A stretch of 64,000 bases of DNA from AC-32 sp963728765. Lineage in GTDB: Bacteria > Actinomycetota > Thermoleophilia > Gaiellales > Gaiellaceae. Under the pieces are notes generated by a model. That model was given only the letters and a program-made list of their open reading frames with translations, was not told where the DNA came from and did no database searches. Location: positions 248,001 through 312,000 of the forward strand of contig CAVSKX010000002.1 of assembly GCA_963728765.1 (NCBI GenBank). Direction: 5' to 3'. The translations under genes were made by a program, and so were the position numbers. Position 1 is the first letter of the stretch, and every line of letters begins with the position of its first letter. Below are positions 1 through 7,849 of the stretch, in pieces.

Positions 1-60
1 GGCGGCATCGGCCGCGTAGCTGGCGAGCACGTCCGTGGCGACGCTCGCGCTGCCCTCCAT
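1..60 (-). CDS. Asp23/Gls24-like protein, N-terminus only (partial)
   Basis: An ATG at 60-58 opens a frame running off the left edge. The 20 visible residues (MEGSASVATDVLASYAADAA) resemble the N-terminus of Asp23/Gls24 (YloU-like) envelope-stress proteins, which often begin with a short 'ISPEVLASYAADAA'-type segment. A GGAG lies about 4 nt before the ATG on the minus strand, so the start is well placed. The family call rests on twenty residues and is tentative. Confidence 0.4.
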   Translation of the reverse strand, partial: MEGSASVATDVLASYAADAA

Positions 61-108
61 TACTCCGATTGTAGGAGGCGCCGACGAGCCGTCGCTCGCT
101 GGATCAGG

Positions 109-927
109 CTACGGTTCGTCGGCGTCTCCTGTCAGGACGAGCTCCGTCGCCTCAGGCCTCGCGAGAAAGCGGAACGGCACGAACGTCGTGCCGAGGCCGG
201 CCGAGAGGTGGAGGGTCGCCGCGGGCCGGCGGTAGAGCCCCTGGATGTACGTCCACCGGATGTGCGCGAGCCGCAAGCGGCCACCCGGCCAGGGGAAGCA
301 GATCTGGCCGGCGTGCAGGTGGCCCGCCAGCACGAGGTCGAAAACGCCTTCCGGGATGCGGTCGACGACGCTCGGGTAGTGGCAGAGGAGGATCCGCAGG
401 TCGGCGTCCGGGTCGGCGAAGCGCTCGGGGCGAGCCAGTCTCCGCCGGTACGTGCGCGGGTCGACCCCGACGATCTGGACGCGCTTGCCACGCAGCTCGA
501 TCGTCCGCGAGTCGTCCGCGAGCAGCGTCGCGGGCTCGAGGTCGACGAGACCGGCGGGGTGCGAGAATGGGTCGCGCGAGTGCGCGTAGTCGTGGTTGCC
601 CAGCACCGCGAAGCAGTGCGGAAGGCGGGCAACCAGCTCTCGCAGTCGCCGCTCCGCGGTCGGGCGCGAGAGCAGGTCGCCGGTGATCAGCGTGAGGTCG
701 GGTTGCCGCTCCTCGACCCACGTCACCGCCCGCTCGACTGCCGTCTCGCCGCGCGACGGGATCCCGAGGTGGAAGTCGGACAGGTGCGCGATCCTTAGGC
801 CCCCGAGCTCGGCCGGGAGCCCCGGCAGCGGGCACGGCAGCGTCTCGAGCCGCACCCAGCCCGCCTCGAAGTGCCCCCACGCGAGTCCTGCTCCCGCGGC
901 GATCGCTCCCGTACGCAGGAGCCTCAA
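109..927 (-). CDS. Calcineurin-like metallophosphoesterase, membrane-anchored
   Basis: About 272 residues. The metallophosphoesterase metal ligands appear in order: SDFHLG (about residues 50-55), TGDLL (about 82-86), GNHDY (about 110-114), CHYPS (about 182) and GHLHAGQI (about 202-209). An N-terminal hydrophobic stretch (about residues 3-17) suggests a membrane anchor, as in YkuE-type phosphodiesterases. The open frame reaches back into the sdhE-like gene, but that extension is arginine-rich shadow sequence. A TTG at 927, after a GAGAG on the minus strand, is the most reasonable start. The substrate is not predictable. It lies 53 nt downstream of the succinate dehydrogenase operon in the same direction and could be read through. 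Confidence 0.8.
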   Translation of the reverse strand: MRLLRTGAIAAGAGLAWGHFEAGWVRLETLPCPLPGLPAELGGLRIAHLSDFHLGIPSRGETAVERAVTWVEERQPDLTLITGDLLSRPTAERRLRELVARLPHCFAVLGNHDYAHSRDPFSHPAGLVDLEPATLLADDSRTIELRGKRVQIVGVDPRTYRRRLARPERFADPDADLRILLCHYPSVVDRIPEGVFDLVLAGHLHAGQICFPWPGGRLRLAHIRWTYIQGLYRRPAATLHLSAGLGTTFVPFRFLARPEATELVLTGDADEP

Positions 928-980
928 AGCGACTTCACCGCTCTCGGCAGGACCGGGGAACCAGGGGTTCCCCCATGCTT

Positions 981-1880
981 CTAGGCCTCGAGTTTTTGGA
1001 CGACCGGCGCGACGGAGACGACGTGGCGCTTGAACTTCAGCTCCGACTCCTCGAGCCCGGCGGCGACGCCGATCAGCTGCGAGAGATGCAGGATCGGCAT
1101 GGCGAAGTCCTTGCCGGTTTGCTTGCGCAGCTTCGACTGCCACGCGTCGAGCGAGAGGTGGCAGAGCGGGCACGGGGTCACGATCGCGTCCGCGCCAGCC
1201 TCGCTGGCCTGCTCGATCGGCTGGATCAGCTCACCGAGCGCGGTCTCCTCGCGCGCCTGGATGATCGGGAAGCCACAGCACTTGATCTTGGCCGGGTAGT
1301 CGATCGGCTCGCCGCCGCAGGCCTCGATGATCGCCTCGAGCGACCACGGCTGGTCCGGGTCCTCGAAACCGAGCAGCTTCGACGGCCGCAGGATCTGGCA
1401 GCCGTAGAAGGGCGCGACCTTCAGGCCCTTGAGCCCCTTGTGCGCGACGGTCTTCAGCCGCTCGAAGCCGTCGCCCTCGGCAATCAGCCAGAGCAGGTGC
1501 TTGACGTCCACCGTCCCGTCGTACGGCGGTGCGCCGACCGTCTCGAGGTTCGCCGAGACCCGCGCCCGCAAGTTGTCGTCGTTCTTCAGCTGCCAGTTCG
1601 CCTGCCGCAGGTTGAGCGTGCAGACATTGCAGATCGTCATCAGCGTGTCGCAGCCGGTCTGCTCGGCGTACGCGAGGATGCGCGCGTTCAGGTGCAGGTA
1701 GTAGTCGGGCTCGGCCTCGTGGATGTCGCCGGCGCCGCAGCAGGTGACCGACTCGAGCTCGTCGAGCTCCAGCCCCAGCTTCGGGGCGAGCGCCTGGGTC
1801 GAGATGTCGAGCTCCTTCGCCGAGAGCGACGCTAGGCAGCCCTTGTAATAGGCGACCCGCGTCGCCTCAATCGCCGCCAC
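981..1880 (-). CDS. sdhE: SdhE/HdrB-like CCG-domain subunit of succinate dehydrogenase
   Basis: 299 residues with two cysteine-rich CCG domains (KGC...TCCGAG...CNVC and YGC...CCGFPI...CPLC). This is the architecture of heterodisulfide reductase subunit HdrB and of the SdhE subunit of type-E succinate:quinone oxidoreductases. In those enzymes the subunit replaces the transmembrane cytochrome b anchor and binds an unusual Fe-S cluster at the membrane surface. The GTG start at 1880 overlaps the end of sdhB by 14 nt, so the two are probably translationally coupled. No SdhC/SdhD membrane anchor gene is seen in the operon, which fits the type-E assignment. 'SdhE' here means the CCG protein, not the flavinylation factor of the same name. 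Confidence 0.85.
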   Translation of the reverse strand: MAAIEATRVAYYKGCLASLSAKELDISTQALAPKLGLELDELESVTCCGAGDIHEAEPDYYLHLNARILAYAEQTGCDTLMTICNVCTLNLRQANWQLKNDDNLRARVSANLETVGAPPYDGTVDVKHLLWLIAEGDGFERLKTVAHKGLKGLKVAPFYGCQILRPSKLLGFEDPDQPWSLEAIIEACGGEPIDYPAKIKCCGFPIIQAREETALGELIQPIEQASEAGADAIVTPCPLCHLSLDAWQSKLRKQTGKDFAMPILHLSQLIGVAAGLEESELKFKRHVVSVAPVVQKLEA

Positions 1881-2946
1881 TCTTGCCTCCTGACTTCTCC
1901 GGCGCGATGCGGCTCGCGGGCGCGCTGTCGGGGTCGGCGCTCAGCACGTGCTCGATCTGCGCGAGCGCGTGCTCGCCCTGGACGATCCCGGCCGCGCCCT
2001 CGCGGCCCTGCTGCTGCACGAGGTCGTGCAGGTCGCGAGCTTCGCGCACGTTCTTGGCCACGTGAGGCGGGAACGGCGGCGGAACCTTGCCGTGCTTCGC
2101 GAGGTCGAGCGCGAAGCCGATCTGCTTGATCGCCGCGAGCGTCCCCTGCGTCTTCGGCACGAGCTCGGTCTCCCGCAGCCACCCTGTCGTCTTCGCCGAC
2201 GTCACGAACCACTTCGCGTGCTTGGCGCCCATGTCGTGGTCGATGTTCAGCCGGATCGACTCGGCGCCGAGCTTCGCGATCGCGTCGCGCGGGTCGACAC
2301 CCTTGGGGCAGCGCTGGTTGCAGAAGTAGCAGCGCGTGCAGTCCCAGATGCCGTGCTCGCGGTTGTACTCGTTCAGCCGCGCGACGTCGGCCTGGTCGCG
2401 TACGTCGCCGACGAAGCGGAAGCCCTTCGCGAGCGCCGCCGGGCCGAGGAACTCCGGGTCGGACTCCATCGAGTTGCATTCGGAGACGCAGCAGCCGCAC
2501 ATGATGCAGAGCGCCTCCTTGTGGATCGCGTTCATCTGCTGCTGCGAGACGACGCGTTCCTTGGCGGCGACCTCGTCGTAGCCGGGGTCGAGCCACGGCT
2601 TCATCGCGCGGATCTTTCCCCAGAACGGCTCCATGTCGACGACGAGGTCCTTGAGGATCGGCAGGTTGCCCATCGCGGAGATCACGGGCACATGGCCGGC
2701 GTCCGCGATCGGCTTCATCCGTTCCTTGCAGGCGAGGACGGCCCGCCCGTCCATGCGCATTCCGCAGGAGCCGCAGATCATCATCCGGCAGCTCTTGCGG
2801 TAGGCGAGCGTGCCGTCGTGCTTGTCCTTGATCAGGTCGAGCACGTCGAGCAGGCAGGCCCACTCGGGCGCGTCCACCTCGTACTCGCGCAGCTCGCGCT
2901 CGCCGCTCTCGGGGTCGTATCGCCAGATCTTGAGGGCGACGTCCAT
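1867..2946 (-). CDS. sdhB: Succinate dehydrogenase/fumarate reductase iron-sulfur subunit
   Basis: 359 residues. The N-terminal ferredoxin domain carries the [2Fe-2S] cysteines C53, C58, C61 and C73. The C-terminal domain has CIMCGCCVSEC (C147, C150, C153, C157) and CTRCYFCNQRC (C203, C206, C209, C213). Four cysteines in the last motif suggest a second [4Fe-4S] cluster rather than the usual [3Fe-4S], as in type-E enzymes. A long tail of about 100 residues after the core is beyond the roughly 240-residue family norm. The ATG overlaps the upstream lipoprotein stop as TGATG. It passes electrons from SdhA to the CCG subunit encoded next. Confidence 0.93.
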   Translation of the reverse strand: MDVALKIWRYDPESGERELREYEVDAPEWACLLDVLDLIKDKHDGTLAYRKSCRMMICGSCGMRMDGRAVLACKERMKPIADAGHVPVISAMGNLPILKDLVVDMEPFWGKIRAMKPWLDPGYDEVAAKERVVSQQQMNAIHKEALCIMCGCCVSECNSMESDPEFLGPAALAKGFRFVGDVRDQADVARLNEYNREHGIWDCTRCYFCNQRCPKGVDPRDAIAKLGAESIRLNIDHDMGAKHAKWFVTSAKTTGWLRETELVPKTQGTLAAIKQIGFALDLAKHGKVPPPFPPHVAKNVREARDLHDLVQQQGREGAAGIVQGEHALAQIEHVLSADPDSAPASRIAPEKSGGKSGGD

Positions 2947-3719
2947 CAGGATCCCTGAAGCTGGGTCAGGTCGACGACGGAGTCGCTCGGCGGCGGCGCG
3001 ATTGCCACGCGGCTGCCGAAATCGTGGAGCTGCATGGTCACTTTCGCGGCCTGTTGCCGCCCCGCGTGCTCCTGGTAGCTCACCTTGCGAATGTAACCGT
3101 TGGAGTCGAGCCAGACGTCCATCGGCAGCTTCTTCACGCCGATTGCCTGCACTCCCTGGAGCGAGCTCTTCGCGGAGCCGCTCGCCTTCTTCGCCGCGTC
3201 GCTCACGTTGACCCGCACCCTGTAGTGCGTCGTGTCGTTGCCGCCGACTTTCTCGCTGCCGACCTTCTCTACGTTTTCCGAACCTGCGAGGTAGGCGAGC
3301 GCGTTGTTCGGGGTCGGGCTCGCGTTGAGCAGGCCGCCGAGGTCGACGCCGCGCTGCTGCGCCAGCTTGGCGAGGTCGAGCTTGATCCACTGCTTGTCGT
3401 TCGCGAGCGTACGGGCGAACGCCGGTGAGCGCATGTAGAAGACGTCGCCGGTGACGACGGTGTCGACCGGGATCTGACGGCCACTGCCCGCGTCCACGGT
3501 CATGTTCAGCTGGCCGGCCGGGTTCTCGCCGTTGTCGAAGACGCCGCTCCCCGTGCCGGTCAGCCCCTGGCCGGCGATACCGAAGTCGGCCTCGAGGCTA
3601 CCCGTGTTGGAGGTCTTCTTCGCCGCCTGGGCGATGTCTGCCGGCGAAGCGGAGTCGCCCCCGCCGCCGCAGCCGGCGACCAGGAGTGCGAAGACCCCGA
3701 GAGCCGCGATCCGCCGCAT
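2946..3719 (-). CDS. LppX/LprG-like lipoprotein inside the sdh operon
   Basis: 257 residues with a lipoprotein signal peptide (hydrophobic residues 4-15, lipobox LVAGC with C17) followed by glycine/serine. The rest looks like an LppX_LprAFG/LolA-type beta-rich carrier: repeated short strands, a 'DVWLDSNGYIRKV' segment near the C-terminus, and no catalytic motif. Mycobacterial members carry lipids across the cell envelope. Both ends overlap neighbours as TGATG (sdhA stop to this ATG, and this stop to the sdhB ATG), so it is locked into the succinate dehydrogenase operon. Why an extracytoplasmic lipoprotein is translated between the flavoprotein and Fe-S subunits is unknown. Family assignment is by overall pattern only. 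Confidence 0.8.
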   Translation of the reverse strand: MRRIAALGVFALLVAGCGGGGDSASPADIAQAAKKTSNTGSLEADFGIAGQGLTGTGSGVFDNGENPAGQLNMTVDAGSGRQIPVDTVVTGDVFYMRSPAFARTLANDKQWIKLDLAKLAQQRGVDLGGLLNASPTPNNALAYLAGSENVEKVGSEKVGGNDTTHYRVRVNVSDAAKKASGSAKSSLQGVQAIGVKKLPMDVWLDSNGYIRKVSYQEHAGRQQAAKVTMQLHDFGSRVAIAPPPSDSVVDLTQLQGS

Positions 3720-5401
3720 CAGTACTTGCGCTCCATCGGCTGCCACTTCGTCATGGTGACCGGCTTCCATTCGAGCTTCGGCGCGCCGTCGACCCAGCGC
3801 ACGAGCGTGTGCCGCATGTAGTTCTCGTCGTCGCGGTCGGGGTAGTCGTGGGGGCGAGCGTGAGCCCCGCGACTTTCCTTGCGCTCGATTCCGGCCGGGA
3901 TCATGCAGGCCGCAAGGTCGAGCAGGAACTCGAGCTCGAGCGCCTGCGTGAGGTCGTTGTTGAAGACCTGGCCCTTGTCCTCGACGATCACGTGCCGGAA
4001 CCGCTCGCGCAGCCCAGCGACGATGTCGCCCTGCCTGCGCATCTGCTCCTCGCGCCGAAAGACGCCGAAGTTCACGTGCATCGTCTCGGCGAGCTCGTTG
4101 CGGATCGACCACGGGCGCTCGCCCTCGCTGCGGTCGAGTAGCTGCTGCAGCTCTCGCTCCGCGTCCGTCTCCGCGCTCTCCGGCACCTCGACGGTCGTGT
4201 GCGTGAGCGCCCACTCGGCCGCGTGCGCACCAGCACGTTTGCCGAAGGTGATCGTCTCCATCAGCGCGTTGCCACCGAGACGGTTCGCACCGTGCACGGA
4301 GACGCACGCGCACTCTCCGGCCGCGTAGAGCCCCTGGAGTGTGGTGCGGCCCCAGACGTCGGTGTCGACGCCGCCCATGTGGTAGTGGGCGCCCGGCCGA
4401 ACGGGGATCGGCTCGTGGATCGGATCGACCCCGGCGAAGACCATCGACAGCTCACGCGTCCCGTGCAGGCGCTCGAGGATCTTTTCGGCGCCCAGGTGCC
4501 GCATGTCCAGCAGCACGTTGCCGTCGACGCCGCGCCCCTCGTCGATCTCGGTCTGCTCGGCTCGCGAGATCACGTCGCGCGACGCCAGCTCCATCGCGTT
4601 CGGCGCGTAGCTCTTGAGGAACCGGTCGCCTTCCGCGTTCAACAGATAGGCACCCTCGCCGCGGCACCCCTCGGTGATCAGCACTCCCGTCGGCGCGAGC
4701 GTCGTCGGGTGGAACTGCATCATCTCCATGTCCTTGAGCGCGACCCCGAGCTGGAGCGCCTGCGCCATCCCGTCGCCGGTGCAGGCGTAGGCGTTGGTCG
4801 TGCCGGTGTAGAGCCGGCCCGCGCCGCCCGTGGCGAGGATCACGGTCTTGGCGCCGATCGTCGTCAGCCCGCCGTCGAGCAGGTTCCAGGCGATCACGCC
4901 CTGGCAGCGTCCCTCGTGCTCGACCAGCTTCCAGACGAAGAACTCCTCGTAGACGCGCAGGTCGCGCTTCATCACCTGTTCGTAGAGCACGTGCACGAGC
5001 ACGTGGCCGGTGATGTCGGCCGCGTAGGCGGTACGCGGCTCACCGGCGGCGCCGAACGGCCGCTGCGCGATCCGCCCGTCCTCGGTGCGCGAGAAGACGG
5101 CTCCCCAGTGCTCGAGCTGGTAGACGTCGCCCGGCGCCTCGTTGCAGAGGATCTCGATCGCGTCCTGGTCGCCGAGGTAGTCGGAGCCCTTGACGGTGTC
5201 GAAGGCGTGCTCCTCCGGGCTGTCCTCCGAAGCGTTGCCGAGCGCCGCGTTGATCCCACCTTCGGCCGCACCGGAGTGGCTGCGTACGGGATGGATCTTC
5301 GAGATGAGCGCTACGTCGGCGCCCGCATCGTGCGCCTCGATGGCCGCGCGCATGCCCGCGCAGCCGGCCCCGACAACGAGCACGTCGTGCTTCGCTTCCA
5401 C
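3719..5401 (-). CDS. sdhA: Succinate dehydrogenase/fumarate reductase flavoprotein subunit
   Basis: 560 residues. The N-terminal FAD-binding motif is GAGCAGMRA (residues 11-19). H42 in RSHSGAAEGG is the covalent FAD attachment histidine, and substrate-site signatures are MQFHPTTLAPTG and RPGAHYHMGG. It oxidises succinate to fumarate in the TCA cycle. The start is a GTG at 5401. A TAGCGT -10 hexamer lies 8 nt upstream and there is no Shine-Dalgarno, so the operon mRNA is probably leaderless. Downstream genes (lipoprotein, sdhB, sdhE) all overlap end to end. It is divergent from the MprF-like gene across a 91-nt gap. Confidence 0.95.
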   Translation of the reverse strand: MEAKHDVLVVGAGCAGMRAAIEAHDAGADVALISKIHPVRSHSGAAEGGINAALGNASEDSPEEHAFDTVKGSDYLGDQDAIEILCNEAPGDVYQLEHWGAVFSRTEDGRIAQRPFGAAGEPRTAYAADITGHVLVHVLYEQVMKRDLRVYEEFFVWKLVEHEGRCQGVIAWNLLDGGLTTIGAKTVILATGGAGRLYTGTTNAYACTGDGMAQALQLGVALKDMEMMQFHPTTLAPTGVLITEGCRGEGAYLLNAEGDRFLKSYAPNAMELASRDVISRAEQTEIDEGRGVDGNVLLDMRHLGAEKILERLHGTRELSMVFAGVDPIHEPIPVRPGAHYHMGGVDTDVWGRTTLQGLYAAGECACVSVHGANRLGGNALMETITFGKRAGAHAAEWALTHTTVEVPESAETDAERELQQLLDRSEGERPWSIRNELAETMHVNFGVFRREEQMRRQGDIVAGLRERFRHVIVEDKGQVFNNDLTQALELEFLLDLAACMIPAGIERKESRGAHARPHDYPDRDDENYMRHTLVRWVDGAPKLEWKPVTMTKWQPMERKY

Positions 5402-5409
5402 CGCCGCGG

Positions 5410-5415
5410 ACGCTA
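5410..5415 (-). promoter_or_regulatory. -10 element of sdhA operon (leaderless)
   Basis: On the minus strand TAGCGT is followed by 8 nt and then the sdhA GTG, with no ribosome-binding site. The predicted transcript starts at or next to the start codon. Confidence 0.6.
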
Positions 5416-5492
5416 TCGGATCGCCCAGCCCAGGCGGCGGCGCTTCTAAACCTGAACTTCATCTTGCAGCGCTACCGTCCCGATCGAGAGGC

Positions 5493-7397
5493 GTGCTGCG
5501 AATCGACCGTCACCGGCTCGGGCCACGGGTCTATGTGCTTGGCACCCGCGTGCACGAGTGGCACCTCGGCGTCGCACTGCTCGTGGCGCTCGCCCTCGGT
5601 GGCCTGGCTCACCGCGTGGACGACAGCCTGACCACGGTCGCCGCGGTGGTAGCGGGAGTCTGGCTCGTGGCGAAGGACTGGCGCGATCTCTTCCCGGCGC
5701 GCCGCGACACCGCCGCCTGGCGGCTCGGCCTCCACGCACTCCCCCGGCCGCTGCAGGCGGTCCGCCGCTCCGACCCACTTCCCAGGCTCGCGGCCGTAAC
5801 CGCCGCGCTCGCGGGCCTCGTCAATCTTGCTTCCGCGGTCGAGCCCGACATCGCCTGGCGCAACCACCTGCTCCTCTACGTCGAGCCGTTCGAAGCATTG
5901 AAGCTCACGCACGCCGCGGTCGTCCCCGGCTCGATCCTCCTGCTCGTGACCGCGCCCTACCTCTGGCGCCGCCGGCAGAGCGCGCTGCGTCTTGCGCTGG
6001 CGCTACTCGTCGGGTTGACCGTGCTCGACCTGCTGAAGGGCCTCGACGTCGAGGCCGCCGCGGGCAGCCTTGCCGCCGCAGTCGTGCTGTGGTGGGGACG
6101 GGGCTCGTTCTACGTGCGCCACGATCCCGACACGCTCCGAAGCGCCCTCCACCGAGTTCCCGTACTCGCCGGAGCGAGCCTGTTGCTCTGCGGCCTCGCG
6201 ATGTGGATCGCAGCCCCCGAGAGCGCGGGTGCCTTCACCATCGTGCGAGCGACCGGTGACGCGCTGCTCTGGCAGGTCGGCCCGTTCGATTTCCACGACG
6301 AGCTCGGCCACCTCGACGAGGCGATCGCCTTCAGCGGAGCGCTCACCGTCGCCTGGTGCGCGTACCTGCTCTTCCGCCCGCTCGCAGCACCGCGTGCGCT
6401 CCCCGGCGCCGAGGTCCGGCGAGCGGCGGGGGAGCTCGTCCGCCGCCACGGGCACGACTCACTCGCCTACTTCAAGCTGCGGCGCGACCAGCACTACCTC
6501 TTCAGCCCCGACCGGCGAGCGTTCCTCGGCTACCGCGTCGAGGCAGGCGTGCTGATCGTTTCCGGGGACCCGGTCGGGAAGGAGGCGGACATGCCCGGCC
6601 TGCTCAGGGAGCTGAGCATCTTCGCGGAGGCACGTGGCCTGCGGCTGGCCGCGCTCGGCGCCGGTGAGCGGCTACGGCCGCTCTGGGAGCAGCTCGGCCT
6701 GCGCTCCCTCTACCTGGGCGACGAGGCAGTGGTCGACACTCGCGTCTTTTCCCTCGAAGGCAGGCCGATCAGGAAGGTCCGCCAGTCGGTCACCCGCCTC
6801 GAGAAGCAGGGGTACGCGGCCGAGGTGCGCGAACTGCGCGAGCTTTCGGACGCGGAACTGGCCGAGCTCGAGACCGTGAGCCGAAGCTGGCGCGGTGGGC
6901 AGGTCGAGCGCGGCTTCGCGATGTCGCTCGACGAGCTGCGGAGGGACGACCACGGCGACAGCCTCGTGGTCGTGGCGCGCGACGGCGACGGCAGGACCCG
7001 TGGCTTCCTGCACTTCGCTCCGGCCTACGGGCGCGCGGCCGTCTCGCTTACGGCGATGCGCCGCGACCACGACACGCCGAACGGGCTGACCGAGTTCCTC
7101 GTCGCCCGAGGCCTCGAGCAGCTTCGGGCGCGCGGGGTGCGTGAGGCGTCGCTGAACTTCGCCGCCTTCGCGCGGTTCGTGCACGCGCCGCAAAACGTGG
7201 TCGAGCGGATCGTCGGGCGTGTGCTCCTGGTCGCCGACGCCTTTTTCCAGATCGAGCGGCTGCACCGCTTCAACGCAAAGTTCTTCCCGCGCTGGGAGCC
7301 GCGCTACCTCATGTACGAGCGCGCTCTGTGCCTTCCACGTGTTGGCCTGGCGGCAATGTGGGTGGAAGGCCAGCTTCCGAAGCCCTGGCCGCGCTAG
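5493..7397 (+). CDS. MprF-like phosphatidylglycerol lysyltransferase (DUF2156)
   Basis: 634 residues. The first half (residues about 15-310) contains several hydrophobic membrane segments. The C-terminal half is a DUF2156 GNAT-fold domain typical of MprF/LPG synthases, with 'LAYFKLRRDQHYLF' at its start and a 'GFLHFAPAYG' strand. It probably transfers an aminoacyl group from aminoacyl-tRNA to membrane phosphatidylglycerol, lowering negative surface charge. No fused lysyl-tRNA synthetase domain, unlike mycobacterial LysX. The GTG at 5493 was chosen because a TACCGT -10 hexamer (5473-5478) and CGAGAG lie just upstream. The longer open frame back to 5190 is antisense to sdhA. Its 3' end overlaps the convergent membrane-protein gene by 89 nt. 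Confidence 0.8.
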   Translation: MLRIDRHRLGPRVYVLGTRVHEWHLGVALLVALALGGLAHRVDDSLTTVAAVVAGVWLVAKDWRDLFPARRDTAAWRLGLHALPRPLQAVRRSDPLPRLAAVTAALAGLVNLASAVEPDIAWRNHLLLYVEPFEALKLTHAAVVPGSILLLVTAPYLWRRRQSALRLALALLVGLTVLDLLKGLDVEAAAGSLAAAVVLWWGRGSFYVRHDPDTLRSALHRVPVLAGASLLLCGLAMWIAAPESAGAFTIVRATGDALLWQVGPFDFHDELGHLDEAIAFSGALTVAWCAYLLFRPLAAPRALPGAEVRRAAGELVRRHGHDSLAYFKLRRDQHYLFSPDRRAFLGYRVEAGVLIVSGDPVGKEADMPGLLRELSIFAEARGLRLAALGAGERLRPLWEQLGLRSLYLGDEAVVDTRVFSLEGRPIRKVRQSVTRLEKQGYAAEVRELRELSDAELAELETVSRSWRGGQVERGFAMSLDELRRDDHGDSLVVVARDGDGRTRGFLHFAPAYGRAAVSLTAMRRDHDTPNGLTEFLVARGLEQLRARGVREASLNFAAFARFVHAPQNVVERIVGRVLLVADAFFQIERLHRFNAKFFPRWEPRYLMYERALCLPRVGLAAMWVEGQLPKPWPR

Positions 7398-7809
7398 CGA
7401 GCGCTCGATCCGAGTCGAGGGCGATCCAGAAGCAGAGCGCCGCCAACGGCAGCTCCGCGACGAACGCCTCGACGAGCGACCAGCGCAGGTCGTTGCCGGG
7501 CGACGCCGTCAGCAGATCGAACCACGCGTCACAGAGAAGCGCGGTGCCTGCGACAGCCGCAAACAGCGGCAGTTGCGGCAAACGCCGGAGCAGTGCGACC
7601 AGCGTCGCTCCGAGTGAGGCCGCCTCGAAGACGTCGAAGCCCGCCCACACGAGATCCCAGTGATGGGCGACGTGCTGCCCGGGCAGCGTCGCCGTCAGGA
7701 AGGCGGTCCAGGGGAGTAGCGCGAGAGCTACACCGCCGAGCAGCAGGAGAAGCCACGTCCGTGCACCTCTGAGGTGATCGAGCACCGGCACCTCGCCATT
7801 GTCCCGCAT
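7309..7809 (-). CDS. Small integral membrane protein, function unknown
   Basis: 166 residues with four likely transmembrane segments (about residues 17-37, 51-71, 78-95 and 108-125). Between the third and fourth is a conserved-looking LLCDAWFDLLTAS. The ATG at 7809 was chosen because the longer frame (to 7938) runs antisense into pckA. Similar four-helix proteins are widespread in actinobacteria with no assigned function. The C-terminus overlaps the convergent MprF-like gene. Confidence 0.6.
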   Translation of the reverse strand: MRDNGEVPVLDHLRGARTWLLLLLGGVALALLPWTAFLTATLPGQHVAHHWDLVWAGFDVFEAASLGATLVALLRRLPQLPLFAAVAGTALLCDAWFDLLTASPGNDLRWSLVEAFVAELPLAALCFWIALDSDRALASAARASEAGLPPTLPPGQHVEGTERART

Positions 7810-7835
7810 GCAAGGTGGTCGAAGGCGGCCGTGGG

Positions 7836-7841
7836 TATGCT
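7836..7841 (+). promoter_or_regulatory. -10 element of pckA (leaderless)
   Basis: TATGCT followed by 8 nt and the GTG at 7850, with no ribosome-binding site. This selects 7850 as the start. Confidence 0.6.
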
Positions 7842-7849
7842 TCTCCGCC

